25,084 nt of DNA from contig CAZINM010000004.1 of assembly GCA_964540605.1 (NCBI GenBank), positions 1 through 25,084 of the forward strand. Direction: 5' to 3'. The notes beneath the pieces were generated by a model that worked only from the letters and a program-made list of their open reading frames with translations, ran no database searches and was not told the DNA's origin. This document shows, in pieces, positions 1 through 7,131 of the stretch. The stretch is from CAZINM01 sp964540605 (GTDB lineage: Bacteria; Patescibacteriota; Dojkabacteria; SC72; JAHDCA01). The stretch's first letter is position 1; each line of letters begins with the position of its first letter. Position numbers and translations under genes: made by a program.

Positions 1-689
1 AAATTTTAATAATCGAAGATGCTAGATTTCTTGCTGATGCGGTTTCGTTAAAACTCAAAAATGAAGGTTATGATGTTGTGATAGCTTATGACGGGTCGGA
101 AGCGCTAAATGTTTTATCAAAAGGTGAGTTTTCAGTTGTTTTATTGGATATTAATATACCAAAATTAAACGGTTTCGAGGTGGCAGAAGCGATAAAAGAA
201 TTGGGTTATAGGTGCAAAATAATCGCATTAACTGCAAGAGATGGTATTGAGGATAAGTTGAAAGGTTTTGATCTTGGATTTGATGATTATATGGTTAAAC
301 CTTTTGACATGAGAGAGCTTGTAGCTAGAGTTAAGGCTGTTAATAGACAAAGTAGCACAAATAACATTGCAGACACTTGCTTTCATGTCAGAGATCTGAG
401 AATTGATGTGAATTCGAGAAAAGTATTAAAAGATAGTAAAGAGGTTCAGTTAACTAAATTAGAATTTGATCTTTTTTGTATCTTGCTTCAGAATTCACCC
501 TCTGTTGTTGAGACTACACACATCATTGATACTTTATGGGGAGATGATGGAGATCTGTTAACCCCACCTATTCGTTCACACATTAAAAATTTAAGAAGGA
601 AAATCGGAGATGAAGATTTTTCATTAATTATTACCATTCCAGGTGTGGGATATAAAATTGAGGAGAGTGTAGAATGTCACGATCACTAA
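1..689 (+). CDS. OmpR/PhoB-family response regulator, 5' end cut by window edge
   Basis: DNA-binding response regulator of a two-component system; it should be phosphorylated by the kinase encoded next to it and then control transcription. The reading frame is open from base 3, so the gene runs off the left edge and lacks only its first few codons. The visible protein starts ILIIED, the first beta strand with the conserved acidic pair. The phospho-acceptor Asp lies in LLDINIP (codon 147-149), the conserved Lys in MVKPFD, and a C-terminal winged-helix domain ends in the typical GVGYKI segment. An internal GTG at 78 is not the true start because the receiver domain begins upstream. It overlaps the kinase gene by 16 bases, so the two are translationally coupled. 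The regulated genes are unknown; the secreted protein at 2158 is a plausible target by proximity only. Confidence 0.93.
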   Translation, partial: ILIIEDARFLADAVSLKLKNEGYDVVIAYDGSEALNVLSKGEFSVVLLDINIPKLNGFEVAEAIKELGYRCKIIALTARDGIEDKLKGFDLGFDDYMVKPFDMRELVARVKAVNRQSSTNNIADTCFHVRDLRIDVNSRKVLKDSKEVQLTKLEFDLFCILLQNSPSVVETTHIIDTLWGDDGDLLTPPIRSHIKNLRRKIGDEDFSLIITIPGVGYKIEESVECHDH

Positions 690-1810
690 AAGCAAAATTC
701 ACTATTGTTTTCACTGCAACATTATCTTTGATTCTAATTATGTTCTCATCTGCCCTTTACGGAGTAGTAAATCAACATCGTCCTGGCATGATAAAAGAAA
801 GGATGTATTTGATAATTGAAGAGAATCCACAATTGCAAATGAGAGGATACTATAATGATAATGACCGCAACGAATTACTTGTACAAATAGGTGAATTATT
901 AGAGGCAGAACAAAGGGCGAATTATAACAAATTGATATTGATACTACTTGTGCCAACCCTTTTAGTAAGTGGCGCACTTGCATATTTTATTGCAAGCTAT
1001 CTTGTCGAACCTATAGAGAAACTTCGAAAAGATGTTGAGAAATTGAATAGCAAAGATATTAAGAGAAGACTTCCTGAAAGGAATGCATCTTCTGAGATCG
1101 AGTATCTAAGAGAGAGTTTCAACGATTTGCTTGATGAAGTTGAATCGGCTTTTGTTGCTCAAGAGGAGTTTATCCAGGATGCAGCTCATGAACTAAGGAC
1201 TCCACTCGCTTCAATTAAAGCTCATTTGGAATTAATAAAGAATTCAGACTATAAGAGCAAGAAAGATCTTATTAATGCAACTCATACTTTAACAGAAATG
1301 AATCACAAGTTAATAAGTTTGAGCGAAGATCTGCTTTTTCTTGATAGAAGAAATAGAGTCAAACCAAAGAATGTAAAAATCACTGAATTACTTGATGATG
1401 TACTGGAACTGCTTAATCCACAAATAAAAGAAAAAAATATCAAAATAATTAGAAAGTATGAGTTTTTAGGAGAGGCTAAAGTTGATGTTAGTGCTATGTC
1501 CAGAGTATTCGAGAATATTCTCGGAAATTCAATAAAATATTCGCAAAATAATCCTAAGATCAAAATACATGTGTATTCTGATCGTGAATATATCTATATG
1601 ATTGTTAAAGATAATGGTGTTGGTATTCCAGCAAAAGATCAAAAAAGGGTTTTTGATCGTTTTTATAGAGGAGATCCTTCAGCTTCTGTTGATGGTTCCG
1701 GTTTAGGTTTAGCTATTGTTAAAAAGATCGTTGAAGATCACAAAGGAAAGGTATCTTTGAAGAGCCACATGAACGCTGGAACTACGATTAGGTTACAGTT
1801 GCCTAGATAG
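674..1810 (+). CDS. Membrane sensor histidine kinase
   Basis: Sensor kinase partner of the response regulator just upstream. It has two membrane segments (about residues 8-30 and 88-110) flanking a short extracytoplasmic loop of roughly 55 residues, then a HAMP linker. The HisKA domain carries the phospho-acceptor His172 in AAHELRTPLAS. The ATPase domain has the N box (ENILGNSIKYS), G1 (DNGVGIP), F box (FDRFYRG) and G2 (GSGLGLAIVKKIV). All catalytic motifs are intact, and 378 residues is a normal length. The loop is too small for a classical sensor domain, so the signal cannot be named. The ATG overlaps the regulator's end by 16 bases. No convincing terminator follows; transcription would run toward the oppositely oriented SAM aptamer 52 bases downstream. 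Confidence 0.95.
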   Translation: MSRSLKAKFTIVFTATLSLILIMFSSALYGVVNQHRPGMIKERMYLIIEENPQLQMRGYYNDNDRNELLVQIGELLEAEQRANYNKLILILLVPTLLVSGALAYFIASYLVEPIEKLRKDVEKLNSKDIKRRLPERNASSEIEYLRESFNDLLDEVESAFVAQEEFIQDAAHELRTPLASIKAHLELIKNSDYKSKKDLINATHTLTEMNHKLISLSEDLLFLDRRNRVKPKNVKITELLDDVLELLNPQIKEKNIKIIRKYEFLGEAKVDVSAMSRVFENILGNSIKYSQNNPKIKIHVYSDREYIYMIVKDNGVGIPAKDQKRVFDRFYRGDPSASVDGSGLGLAIVKKIVEDHKGKVSLKSHMNAGTTIRLQLPR

Positions 1811-1861
1811 AGTATACTTTCTTATGTTTTTAGAGAGATCATTTTTCGTAGAATTTGGAGA

Positions 1862-1880
1862 ATAAAAAATGGGGGCATCT
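1862..1880 (-). terminator. Terminator formed by riboswitch P1 3' strand plus U-tract
   Basis: The 3' strand of P1 (AGAUGCCCCC) runs straight into AUUUUUUAUU on the minus strand. The closed P1 helix would therefore itself be the terminator stem. An alternative, shorter hairpin (GGGG of P4 with CCCC of P1) would also abut the U-tract. The predicted RNA is about 110 bases long. Confidence 0.6.
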
Positions 1881-1975
1881 TTCCCCGAAGGGCCAGAAGA
1901 AGCACCACGAGGCGAGCCTCAGGTTGCTGGCGGGTCGAAGGGCTGGATCCCTCACCGCACTCTAGATGATCCCCA
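1862..1975 (-). promoter_or_regulatory. SAM-I (S-box) riboswitch aptamer, apparently free-standing
   Basis: On the minus strand this stretch folds as a SAM-I aptamer. P1 pairs GGGG(AU)CAUCU (1974-1964) with AGAUGCCCC (1880-1872). It is followed by GAG and the P2 half GCGG, with a kink-turn GUGA/CGAC. The P2b loop is GGG-AUCCA-GCCC, then the invariant GCAACC, P3 (GAGG-CUCG-CCUC), the invariant GGUGC, J3/4, P4 (CCC-UUCG-GGG) and the signature AAAGAUG. The P2 loop CCAG can pair with CUGG in J3/4; this replaces the usual UGG/CCU-type pseudoknot by compensatory change, which is strong structural support. The SAM-contacting C-A of GCAACC and the U of GGUGC are kept. No minus-strand gene follows down to base 1; the DNA downstream is antisense to the kinase and regulator genes. 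Confidence 0.9.
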
Positions 1976-1980
1976 ACCTG

Positions 1981-2009
1981 AATATATACCCATGATAAAT
2001 ATGTGTCAA
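1981..2009 (-). promoter_or_regulatory. Consensus promoter of the SAM aptamer RNA
   Basis: Minus-strand TTGACA (2009-2004), a 17-base spacer and TATATT (1986-1981). The expected start, 6-8 bases after the -10 box, is at about 1973-1976, exactly where the 5' strand of P1 begins. The RNA would therefore start with the aptamer itself and have no leader. Confidence 0.8.
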
Positions 2010-2143
2010 TACACAATTATCATTATATTCTGTATTAGTATATAGACATTTTTCTCACTTCACGGCTAGTACACATCCTTTCAGTTATTATATACTCAGT
2101 TCAAGATTATATGGCGCGGATATAACTTGAGATCAATTAAATT

Positions 2144-2149
2144 TATAAT
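2144..2149 (+). promoter_or_regulatory. -10 box directly in front of the secreted-protein gene
   Basis: TATAAT lies 8 bases before the ATG at 2158, so transcription would start at or next to the start codon. There is no good -35 at 17 bases. Two copies of TCAGTT (2081-2086, 2096-2101) upstream could be activator sites, but this is weak. Confidence 0.6.
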
Positions 2150-2157
2150 TTTGTTTT

Positions 2158-2625
2158 ATGAAAAGTTCAAAAATATTAACTTACACTGCACTAAGTATTG
2201 TGACTTTAGTAGCAGGTGGTTTTCTTCTTACTACATCAGTAAGTGCTGATGATTCAGAGACTTTAGGTGAAAGAGTTCGAGGTATGTTCATGTCAGAAGA
2301 GGAGAGAGAAGCCCATCAAGCTGAGGTAGATGCTGAGTTGCAAGAAGCTTTAGAAAGTGGAGATCTTACGCAAGAACAGTATGATCTGCACTCTGCTGTA
2401 GTAGAAGCACATGATGAGCTAAGACAGGAGAGAGAAGGTAGGATGCGTGACGAACTTATCTCAAAACTAGAAGAAATGGGTTATACAGTAACCGATGAGG
2501 ATCTAGATGAGTTAAGAAGCGTTATGCAGGAATTAGGATTAGGTATGATGGGTCAAGGTAGAGGTATGGGTAAGGGTATGGGTGGTGAAATGAGAGGCTC
2601 ATGCTTAGAAGATAGTGCTGAATAA
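2158..2625 (+). CDS. Secreted helical protein with Met/Gly-rich tail
   Basis: Exported protein of 155 residues and unknown function. A lysine-containing start, a hydrophobic stretch (about 8-26) and SVSA at 27-30 form a clear signal peptide, with cleavage likely after Ala30. The mature part is acidic and helical (SEEEREAHQAEVD, LTQEQYDLHSAVV), rather like Spy/CpxP-type or DUF2680-type proteins, where helical regions carry LTxxQ-like motifs. The tail is rich in Met and Gly (GLGMMGQGRGMGKGMGGEM) with one Cys, which could bind a soft metal such as copper; this is inference. The gene follows the two-component operon and is closed by a terminator at 2650, so it is a single-gene unit. A -10 box 8 bases before the ATG supports this start and a leaderless mRNA. 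Confidence 0.8.
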   Translation: MKSSKILTYTALSIVTLVAGGFLLTTSVSADDSETLGERVRGMFMSEEEREAHQAEVDAELQEALESGDLTQEQYDLHSAVVEAHDELRQEREGRMRDELISKLEEMGYTVTDEDLDELRSVMQELGLGMMGQGRGMGKGMGGEMRGSCLEDSAE

Positions 2626-2649
2626 AAATCGAAGTTAGTTTTACCCGAA

Positions 2650-2680
2650 AGAGGGGAGAGAGATCTCCTCTCTTTTATTT
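2650..2680 (+). terminator. Rho-independent terminator
   Basis: A 10-base stem AGAGGGGAGA / TCTCCTCTCT with one G-U pair, a GAGA tetraloop, then TTTTATTT. It lies 25 bases after the stop codon at 2625 and ends the secreted-protein transcript. Confidence 0.85.
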
Positions 2681-2881
2681 CAATATGTAAAGTGATTCTT
2701 CTATTAATAATTGTTAAGACAATTTTTATCAAAGAGTATAAGATCAAAAAGTATAGTAAGATAATTACTAGATTCATAATTGGCAATTATAAAAATGAAA
2801 GTTGTATTATCTTTTAAAGTAAGTAAAAGGAATATTAATTCATTCAGTTGTTCAGATTTTTTACTTTTAATTAATTAAGTA

Positions 2882-4090
2882 ATGAAAAGCTTATTACTTT
2901 TAACAACTGATCGAGTAGGGCATGTCAATCCAGCTCTTTTTCATGCAAAAAAGTTTATAGAAGCCGGATGGGAAGTTATATTTCCTTCTTCTGAAAAATT
3001 TCGTGATCTAATCAGAGAAAATGGGTGTAAATTCGTCGAATTGAAATTGGAGCAAGGCTTCGATTATGTAAGACCTAAAAATTTCACTCTTGTAGGTGGT
3101 GCTTCCGAGGTAATTAGATTAACAAAAAATATACTCCCAGTTTTAAAAGGAATTGTTGAGCAACATGAACCATCACTGATCTTAACTGATACAGTAGCTT
3201 TTTGGGGTAAGATCTTATCGAGAGAAACTGGCATTCCAGTAATTTCTTATTCTTCTGTACTTGCTTTTGATGCAAAAGTTTTTGAAAAATATGATCGGTT
3301 AACAGATGTTTTAGGTTTGGGTGATGTGAGAGATCTTTATGGGATCGCAAAAATATTAAAGTACTCCTCCGAATTGAAAAAAGTAACGAAAAAAACATCT
3401 TACTTTGACATTGTTAGAATGCTATTTAACAATTATTCAAAAATAAATATTGTTCACACATCTAGGGAGTTCCAACCTCTACAAGAAAGGTTCAAAAAAG
3501 GTTTCTATTTTATTGGTCCTGCAGTTGACGCTAACGATTTCAATGTTAAGCTTGGCTTTAATATCGACAAAAACTCCGTTTTCATATCTTTAGGTTCATC
3601 CTTTACAGATAATATCCAGTTTTATAAAAACATTCTAAATTTCTATAGATCTAGAAGAACGCAAGTTATTCTCTCAATACCCGATGATCTAGCAGTGAAG
3701 CTTAATGTCAAGCAGTACCCAAATGTGATCTCTGGAAGTCATGAGCGGGGGAAAACATATATTAACCAGAAAGCAGTATTACGAAAAGTTAAATATTTCA
3801 TAACTCATGCTGGATTTAACAGCACAATGGAGAGTACCTTTGCAGGAACCCCAATGATCTGTGTACCACAAATGATCGAACAAGAAATAAATGCATTGCG
3901 TGTGAAAGAGCTTGGTATGGGTATTATTTTATCTAAAACTCCAAAGATATCAGACATATGTTTAGCTATAAGTGAGATGGAAGAGAAACATGAAAAATTT
4001 AATGCTAATGTTGAGAAAGTTCGTAATTCTTTCGAATCATGCGACAAATATGAACAAATTTTGAAATATGCCGAGAAGTTTGCAAAATAA
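2882..4090 (+). CDS. GT1-family (MGT/YjiC-like) glycosyltransferase
   Basis: Probable UDP-sugar-dependent glycosyltransferase with a GT-B fold. The N-terminal domain starts with a strand and a glycine-histidine loop (TTDRVGHVNPALFHAKKF) as in macrolide and lipid GT1 enzymes. The C-terminal domain has the donor-binding signature: His309 in THAGFNSTMESTFAGTPM, followed by CVPQMIEQEINA. The length of 402 residues matches the family. There is no membrane segment or signal peptide, so it acts on the cytoplasmic side, perhaps on a lipid or small hydrophobic acceptor; the acceptor cannot be read from the sequence. It stands alone between a terminator and the convergent hydrolase gene, 32 bases away. 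No Shine-Dalgarno precedes the ATG. Confidence 0.88.
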   Translation: MKSLLLLTTDRVGHVNPALFHAKKFIEAGWEVIFPSSEKFRDLIRENGCKFVELKLEQGFDYVRPKNFTLVGGASEVIRLTKNILPVLKGIVEQHEPSLILTDTVAFWGKILSRETGIPVISYSSVLAFDAKVFEKYDRLTDVLGLGDVRDLYGIAKILKYSSELKKVTKKTSYFDIVRMLFNNYSKINIVHTSREFQPLQERFKKGFYFIGPAVDANDFNVKLGFNIDKNSVFISLGSSFTDNIQFYKNILNFYRSRRTQVILSIPDDLAVKLNVKQYPNVISGSHERGKTYINQKAVLRKVKYFITHAGFNSTMESTFAGTPMICVPQMIEQEINALRVKELGMGIILSKTPKISDICLAISEMEEKHEKFNANVEKVRNSFESCDKYEQILKYAEKFAK

Positions 4091-4122
4091 TTTGTTTAAT
4101 TAACGACAAACTGACTTTAAAT

Positions 4123-5340
4123 TTACTGCTCCCAACCTAAATACTCCAGTTTTAATTTAAGGATCCTATAAACACTCTCATTGATCTTTTCTTCTGGAAT
4201 CTCATTGTTTTTCACGGCAGCGATAACCGCATTATAGGCAATTTTTTGAATAGATGGTCCTGTTACATAAAGTAGAATATCGTTACCAGCATTAATTGCC
4301 TTAACTGCAGCTTCCTCTGTTGTGTACCTCTTTGTAATTGCACCCATGTTCATATCATCAGTAATTATTGTACCTTCATATTTATATTCTTCCCGCAATA
4401 TTTCTGTTAAAAACTTATGTGATAATGATGCTATTTCTGGATCAATATTCGGAAATAGAATATGTCCACTCATCATTAGATCCGCAGTATTGTTTATTGA
4501 AATAAGCCTAAACTGTTGAGCATATTGATCAAATTCATCTTCACTAACATCACTTATTGGGATATCAAAATGGGAATCTGTAATATTATCTGGATGTCCA
4601 GGATAATGTTTAGGAGTGGCTAGAATTCCAGCATCTTTGTAACCTTTTATCATCATTGAACCTAATTCAGCTATCTGCTGTTTAGGACTATGGAAACATC
4701 TATCATATAAAAATGAGTTCGGATTTTTTGCATAATCTAAAACTGGGGTAAAGTTTGTATTTATACCTAAAGCTTTTAATTCGAGTCCTTTATTAAAACC
4801 ATTATTATAAGCGTCAATAGTATTTTTAATACCGTATTGTGGAGTTTGAATTGAGAGCTGATCTTTAAGCCTAGTTACAATACCGCCTTCTTCGTCTATA
4901 GCTATAAATAATGGGAGCTTGAGATCTTTTTCTAGACTTCTAATTTTTAAAAAAGTGTTTAGTGTTGTTTTCGGATCGATAACTGAAGGTCCCATCAAAA
5001 TAATTCCTCCTAATTGATGAGCTTGAATGAAATTTAATTGCTGATCTAAGAAATTATTAGAATAGACACCACCGAGTATCATCTGTCCAACTTTCTCTTC
5101 TAATGACATGGTTCTAATGTATTCATCTATTGGGTCATTTTGTATTTCTTCAGATTCCTCATAGGTTTCTGTATAGCTACTAACTCCTAAAATATTTCGG
5201 TAGCTTTCTGGTGTTGGCTGTTTTTTGAGAATTGAAAATATTATAAACAAATATGTGTATGCGAAAAGAGCAAGAAATATAATAAATGTAAATTTACTTA
5301 TATTTTTTGAATAACTCCTCTTTTTAAAAGTAGAACGCAT
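4123..5340 (-). CDS. nagZ: GH3 beta-N-acetylhexosaminidase (NagZ-like), membrane-anchored
   Basis: Glycoside hydrolase family 3 enzyme likely to remove terminal N-acetylglucosamine from cell-wall fragments. Residues 17-38 form an N-terminal membrane anchor, so the catalytic domain (about 70-405) would be extracytoplasmic. Family motifs are visible: EEKVGQMILGG (81-91), AIDEEGG (147-153), GINTNFTPVLDY (192-203), KHYPGHPDNITDSH (244-257) with the Asp-His general acid loop, and the nucleophile region ITDDMNMGAI (326-335). In NagZ the loop normally reads PGHGDT; here it is PGHPDN, but Asp255 and His257 remain. The gene starts 8 bases after the stop of the PRPP synthetase gene, so the two probably form an operon. 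A GATAAT box (5353-5348) 7 bases before the ATG may give it a promoter of its own. Confidence 0.88.
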   Translation of the reverse strand: MRSTFKKRSYSKNISKFTFIIFLALFAYTYLFIIFSILKKQPTPESYRNILGVSSYTETYEESEEIQNDPIDEYIRTMSLEEKVGQMILGGVYSNNFLDQQLNFIQAHQLGGIILMGPSVIDPKTTLNTFLKIRSLEKDLKLPLFIAIDEEGGIVTRLKDQLSIQTPQYGIKNTIDAYNNGFNKGLELKALGINTNFTPVLDYAKNPNSFLYDRCFHSPKQQIAELGSMMIKGYKDAGILATPKHYPGHPDNITDSHFDIPISDVSEDEFDQYAQQFRLISINNTADLMMSGHILFPNIDPEIASLSHKFLTEILREEYKYEGTIITDDMNMGAITKRYTTEEAAVKAINAGNDILLYVTGPSIQKIAYNAVIAAVKNNEIPEEKINESVYRILKLKLEYLGWEQ

Positions 5341-5348
5341 ATACTGAA

Positions 5349-6512
5349 TTATCGCATATTTAAAAGTTTATGGATCTTTGAGATATCATCAAAGAAAGGT
5401 GATATTGAATGATCGTAGTTAAGCTCATTGATCAATTCACCAATAAAGCTGGACATGTCTACAGATACAAACCACTCTTTCTCCCTTGTTGCTTTTGGAA
5501 CATAAGAGATATTTGTTGCTAAAAGTTTTTTAAAAGATCCTTTCTTATAGTACTTATCAAACTCTTTTATCCCGTTTGTAAAAAGTGCAAAAGTTGTACA
5601 TATGAAAATGTCTTTGGCACCATCTTTTTTTAGTTCATCCATTAGATCGAACATTGTGCTCCCCGATGCGATAATATCATCAACGATCAATATATTTTTA
5701 CCTTTTACGGGTGAACCCATATATTCATGTTTCTCGATAGGATTACTACCATTCAAAACTTTCTTATAATTTCGCCTTTTATAGAACATACCAACATCAA
5801 CTCCTAATATGTTCGCATAAAAGATCGCCCTATCCATTCCACCGGAATCAGGACTTATCATAATTAATTCTTCTTTATTATTGATTAGGTCTGGCTGGAT
5901 CTCGGTCAGTTTCTCTATGAAATTGAAAGATGAAAAGAGATTTTCAAACCCACAGTTAGGTATCGCATTTTGTACTTTAGAACTGTGGGCATCGAAAGTT
6001 AGAATGTTTTTTACACCTAATCTTTCTAATTCTTGTAATGCCATAGCACAATCCAAAGATTCTCTAGAAACTCTCTTATCCTGCCTACTTGCATAAAGTC
6101 TTGGCATGATCACAGTAATTCTTCTGGCTTTACCACCAATCGCTGAAACCACCCTTTTTACATCTTGAAGATGCTCATCTGGACTCATATAAACTTTTTT
6201 ATCGTACATATTGTAGGTACAATCGTAGTTGCCAATATCCACCATAATATAAATATCTTTACCTCTGATACTCTCATTTATTCTGCATTTTGCTTCGCCA
6301 TCAGAAAAACGAACAATTTCGGAGTCAATAAGGTAAGTCTTTTTAATATCATCTGTCATTAATCCTTTCTTTTTGAATCTTGCTAATTGAAGATTTCGTT
6401 TTTTTACAATCCATTTATCTATATCTTTCGCTTGTTCCTTGATCGAATCCAAGGCAATTATCCCCAGCTTTCCACAAGGGATATCTGGAAATGTACTTAC
6501 TCTGCTGATCAT
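5349..6512 (-). CDS. prs: Ribose-phosphate pyrophosphokinase-like protein (extended)
   Basis: Makes PRPP from ribose 5-phosphate and ATP for nucleotide synthesis, or a close relative. Motifs: GEAKCRINESIRGKDIYIM (72-90), the flexible catalytic loop MPRLYASRQDKR (136-147), DAHS (174-177, the usual His before the AMP site) and the PRPP loop VDDIIASGSTM (277-287). At 387 residues it is longer than the roughly 315 of ordinary Prs. The extra length is an N-terminal extension of about 60 residues before the first family motif, plus small insertions. All key residues expected for activity appear present. The start at 6512 is supported by TATAAT four bases upstream. It leads a two-gene unit with the hexosaminidase, a pairing with no obvious functional link. 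Confidence 0.88.
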   Translation of the reverse strand: MISRVSTFPDIPCGKLGIIALDSIKEQAKDIDKWIVKKRNLQLARFKKKGLMTDDIKKTYLIDSEIVRFSDGEAKCRINESIRGKDIYIMVDIGNYDCTYNMYDKKVYMSPDEHLQDVKRVVSAIGGKARRITVIMPRLYASRQDKRVSRESLDCAMALQELERLGVKNILTFDAHSSKVQNAIPNCGFENLFSSFNFIEKLTEIQPDLINNKEELIMISPDSGGMDRAIFYANILGVDVGMFYKRRNYKKVLNGSNPIEKHEYMGSPVKGKNILIVDDIIASGSTMFDLMDELKKDGAKDIFICTTFALFTNGIKEFDKYYKKGSFKKLLATNISYVPKATREKEWFVSVDMSSFIGELINELNYDHSISPFFDDISKIHKLLNMR

Positions 6513-6516
6513 ATGA

Positions 6517-6522
6517 ATTATA
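6517..6522 (-). promoter_or_regulatory. -10 box of the prs-nagZ unit
   Basis: Minus-strand TATAAT, four bases before the ATG at 6512. No Shine-Dalgarno fits in between, so the mRNA is probably leaderless. No good -35 was found. Confidence 0.55.
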
Positions 6523-6642
6523 TTAATTTTATATAGATAGACACCGCAAAAAACGGCGCAAATATTGCAAAGAAGGGAGAACTGTAAATTTTATGCTTAT
6601 TATACATTTTGTATTTTTGTATAAAAAACTGACCTATGATAT

Positions 6643-6719
6643 ATCAATCAACTATTTTTGTGTAGACAAATATTACTATCACTCAAATTATCAAAGTGAT
6701 AAAATCAATCAATTATTTT
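6643..6719. repeat. Direct repeat and palindrome in the prs / 6736 divergent gap
   Basis: The 223-base divergent gap holds ATCAATCAACTATTTT (6643-6658) and a 15/16 copy at 6704-6719. Between them is the perfect palindrome TTATCA-AAG-TGATAA (6688-6702). The layout suggests a regulator-binding region for the gene at 6736, but no regulator is identified. Confidence 0.45.
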
Positions 6720-6735
6720 ATTCAAAACAAAATAT

Positions 6736-7068
6736 ATGGACGATCCAGGTGGAATAGTAGCATTGTTACCTATGGTTGGTTTTTGTATGTGTATGACCTG
6801 TTTGATATCACTTTTTGTAATACTTGTCGTTGTTCTAATAAAGAAGCAGAAGAAAGATTCATATACAGGGGTTGTTGAAGATAAAATGGTTAGAACATCA
6901 TCTGATTTTGATACGAATGTTGAAACTGATTATTACACAATCGTTATTAAAACTGATGATGGTCGCTCACTTAAAGTTGGCCTCTCAAAGCAAGAGTTTG
7001 ATGGGTATGAAAAAGGAGATAGAGTTAAAAAAGATGTCGGTAAGCTAAAGCCTGTCAAAATAGCATAA
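6736..7068 (+). CDS. Small single-pass membrane protein with basic-acidic soluble domain
   Basis: Unrecognised protein of 110 residues. One strong membrane segment (about residues 8-34, containing two Cys in CMCMTC) is followed by a lysine cluster (IKKQKK), so the C-terminal part is probably cytoplasmic by the positive-inside rule. The soluble part looks like a small beta-rich domain: YTGVVEDK, then YYTIVIKTDDGRSLKVGLSK, then YEKGDRVKKDVG. Similar VVxDK...VxTDDGxxxxV arrangements occur in small bacterial DUF proteins, but no function is implied. It precedes the sigma factor gene by 63 bases and may be independent, since that gene has its own promoter. Confidence 0.72.
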   Translation: MDDPGGIVALLPMVGFCMCMTCLISLFVILVVVLIKKQKKDSYTGVVEDKMVRTSSDFDTNVETDYYTIVIKTDDGRSLKVGLSKQEFDGYEKGDRVKKDVGKLKPVKIA

Positions 7069-7097
7069 TTGCAATTCGATAATTGTTGTAACTACAT

Positions 7098-7125
7098 TTG
7101 CTAAAGTCGTAGAATCCGATACAAT
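7098..7125 (+). promoter_or_regulatory. Promoter of the sigma factor gene
   Basis: TTGCTA (7098-7103), a 16-base spacer and TACAAT (7120-7125), six bases before the ATG at 7132. The start codon would lie at or beside the transcription start, so the mRNA is probably leaderless. Confidence 0.6.
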
Positions 7126-7131
7126 TTAAAT

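Noticed and set aside
1862..1975. SRP (4.5S) RNA as an explanation of the GC-rich patch
   Set aside because: The expected GGAAGG-AGCA loop of SRP domain IV is missing on both strands, whereas SAM-I signature elements and the pseudoknot are all present.
1822..2016. 64-codon minus-strand frame over the GC-rich patch
   Set aside because: It lies on the SAM aptamer and its promoter; the conserved RNA core explains the sequence and the peptide has no sensible features.
4091..4122. TTTGT ... ACAAA as a terminator between the convergent genes
   Set aside because: The stem is only five A/T-rich pairs with no following T-run; not convincing.
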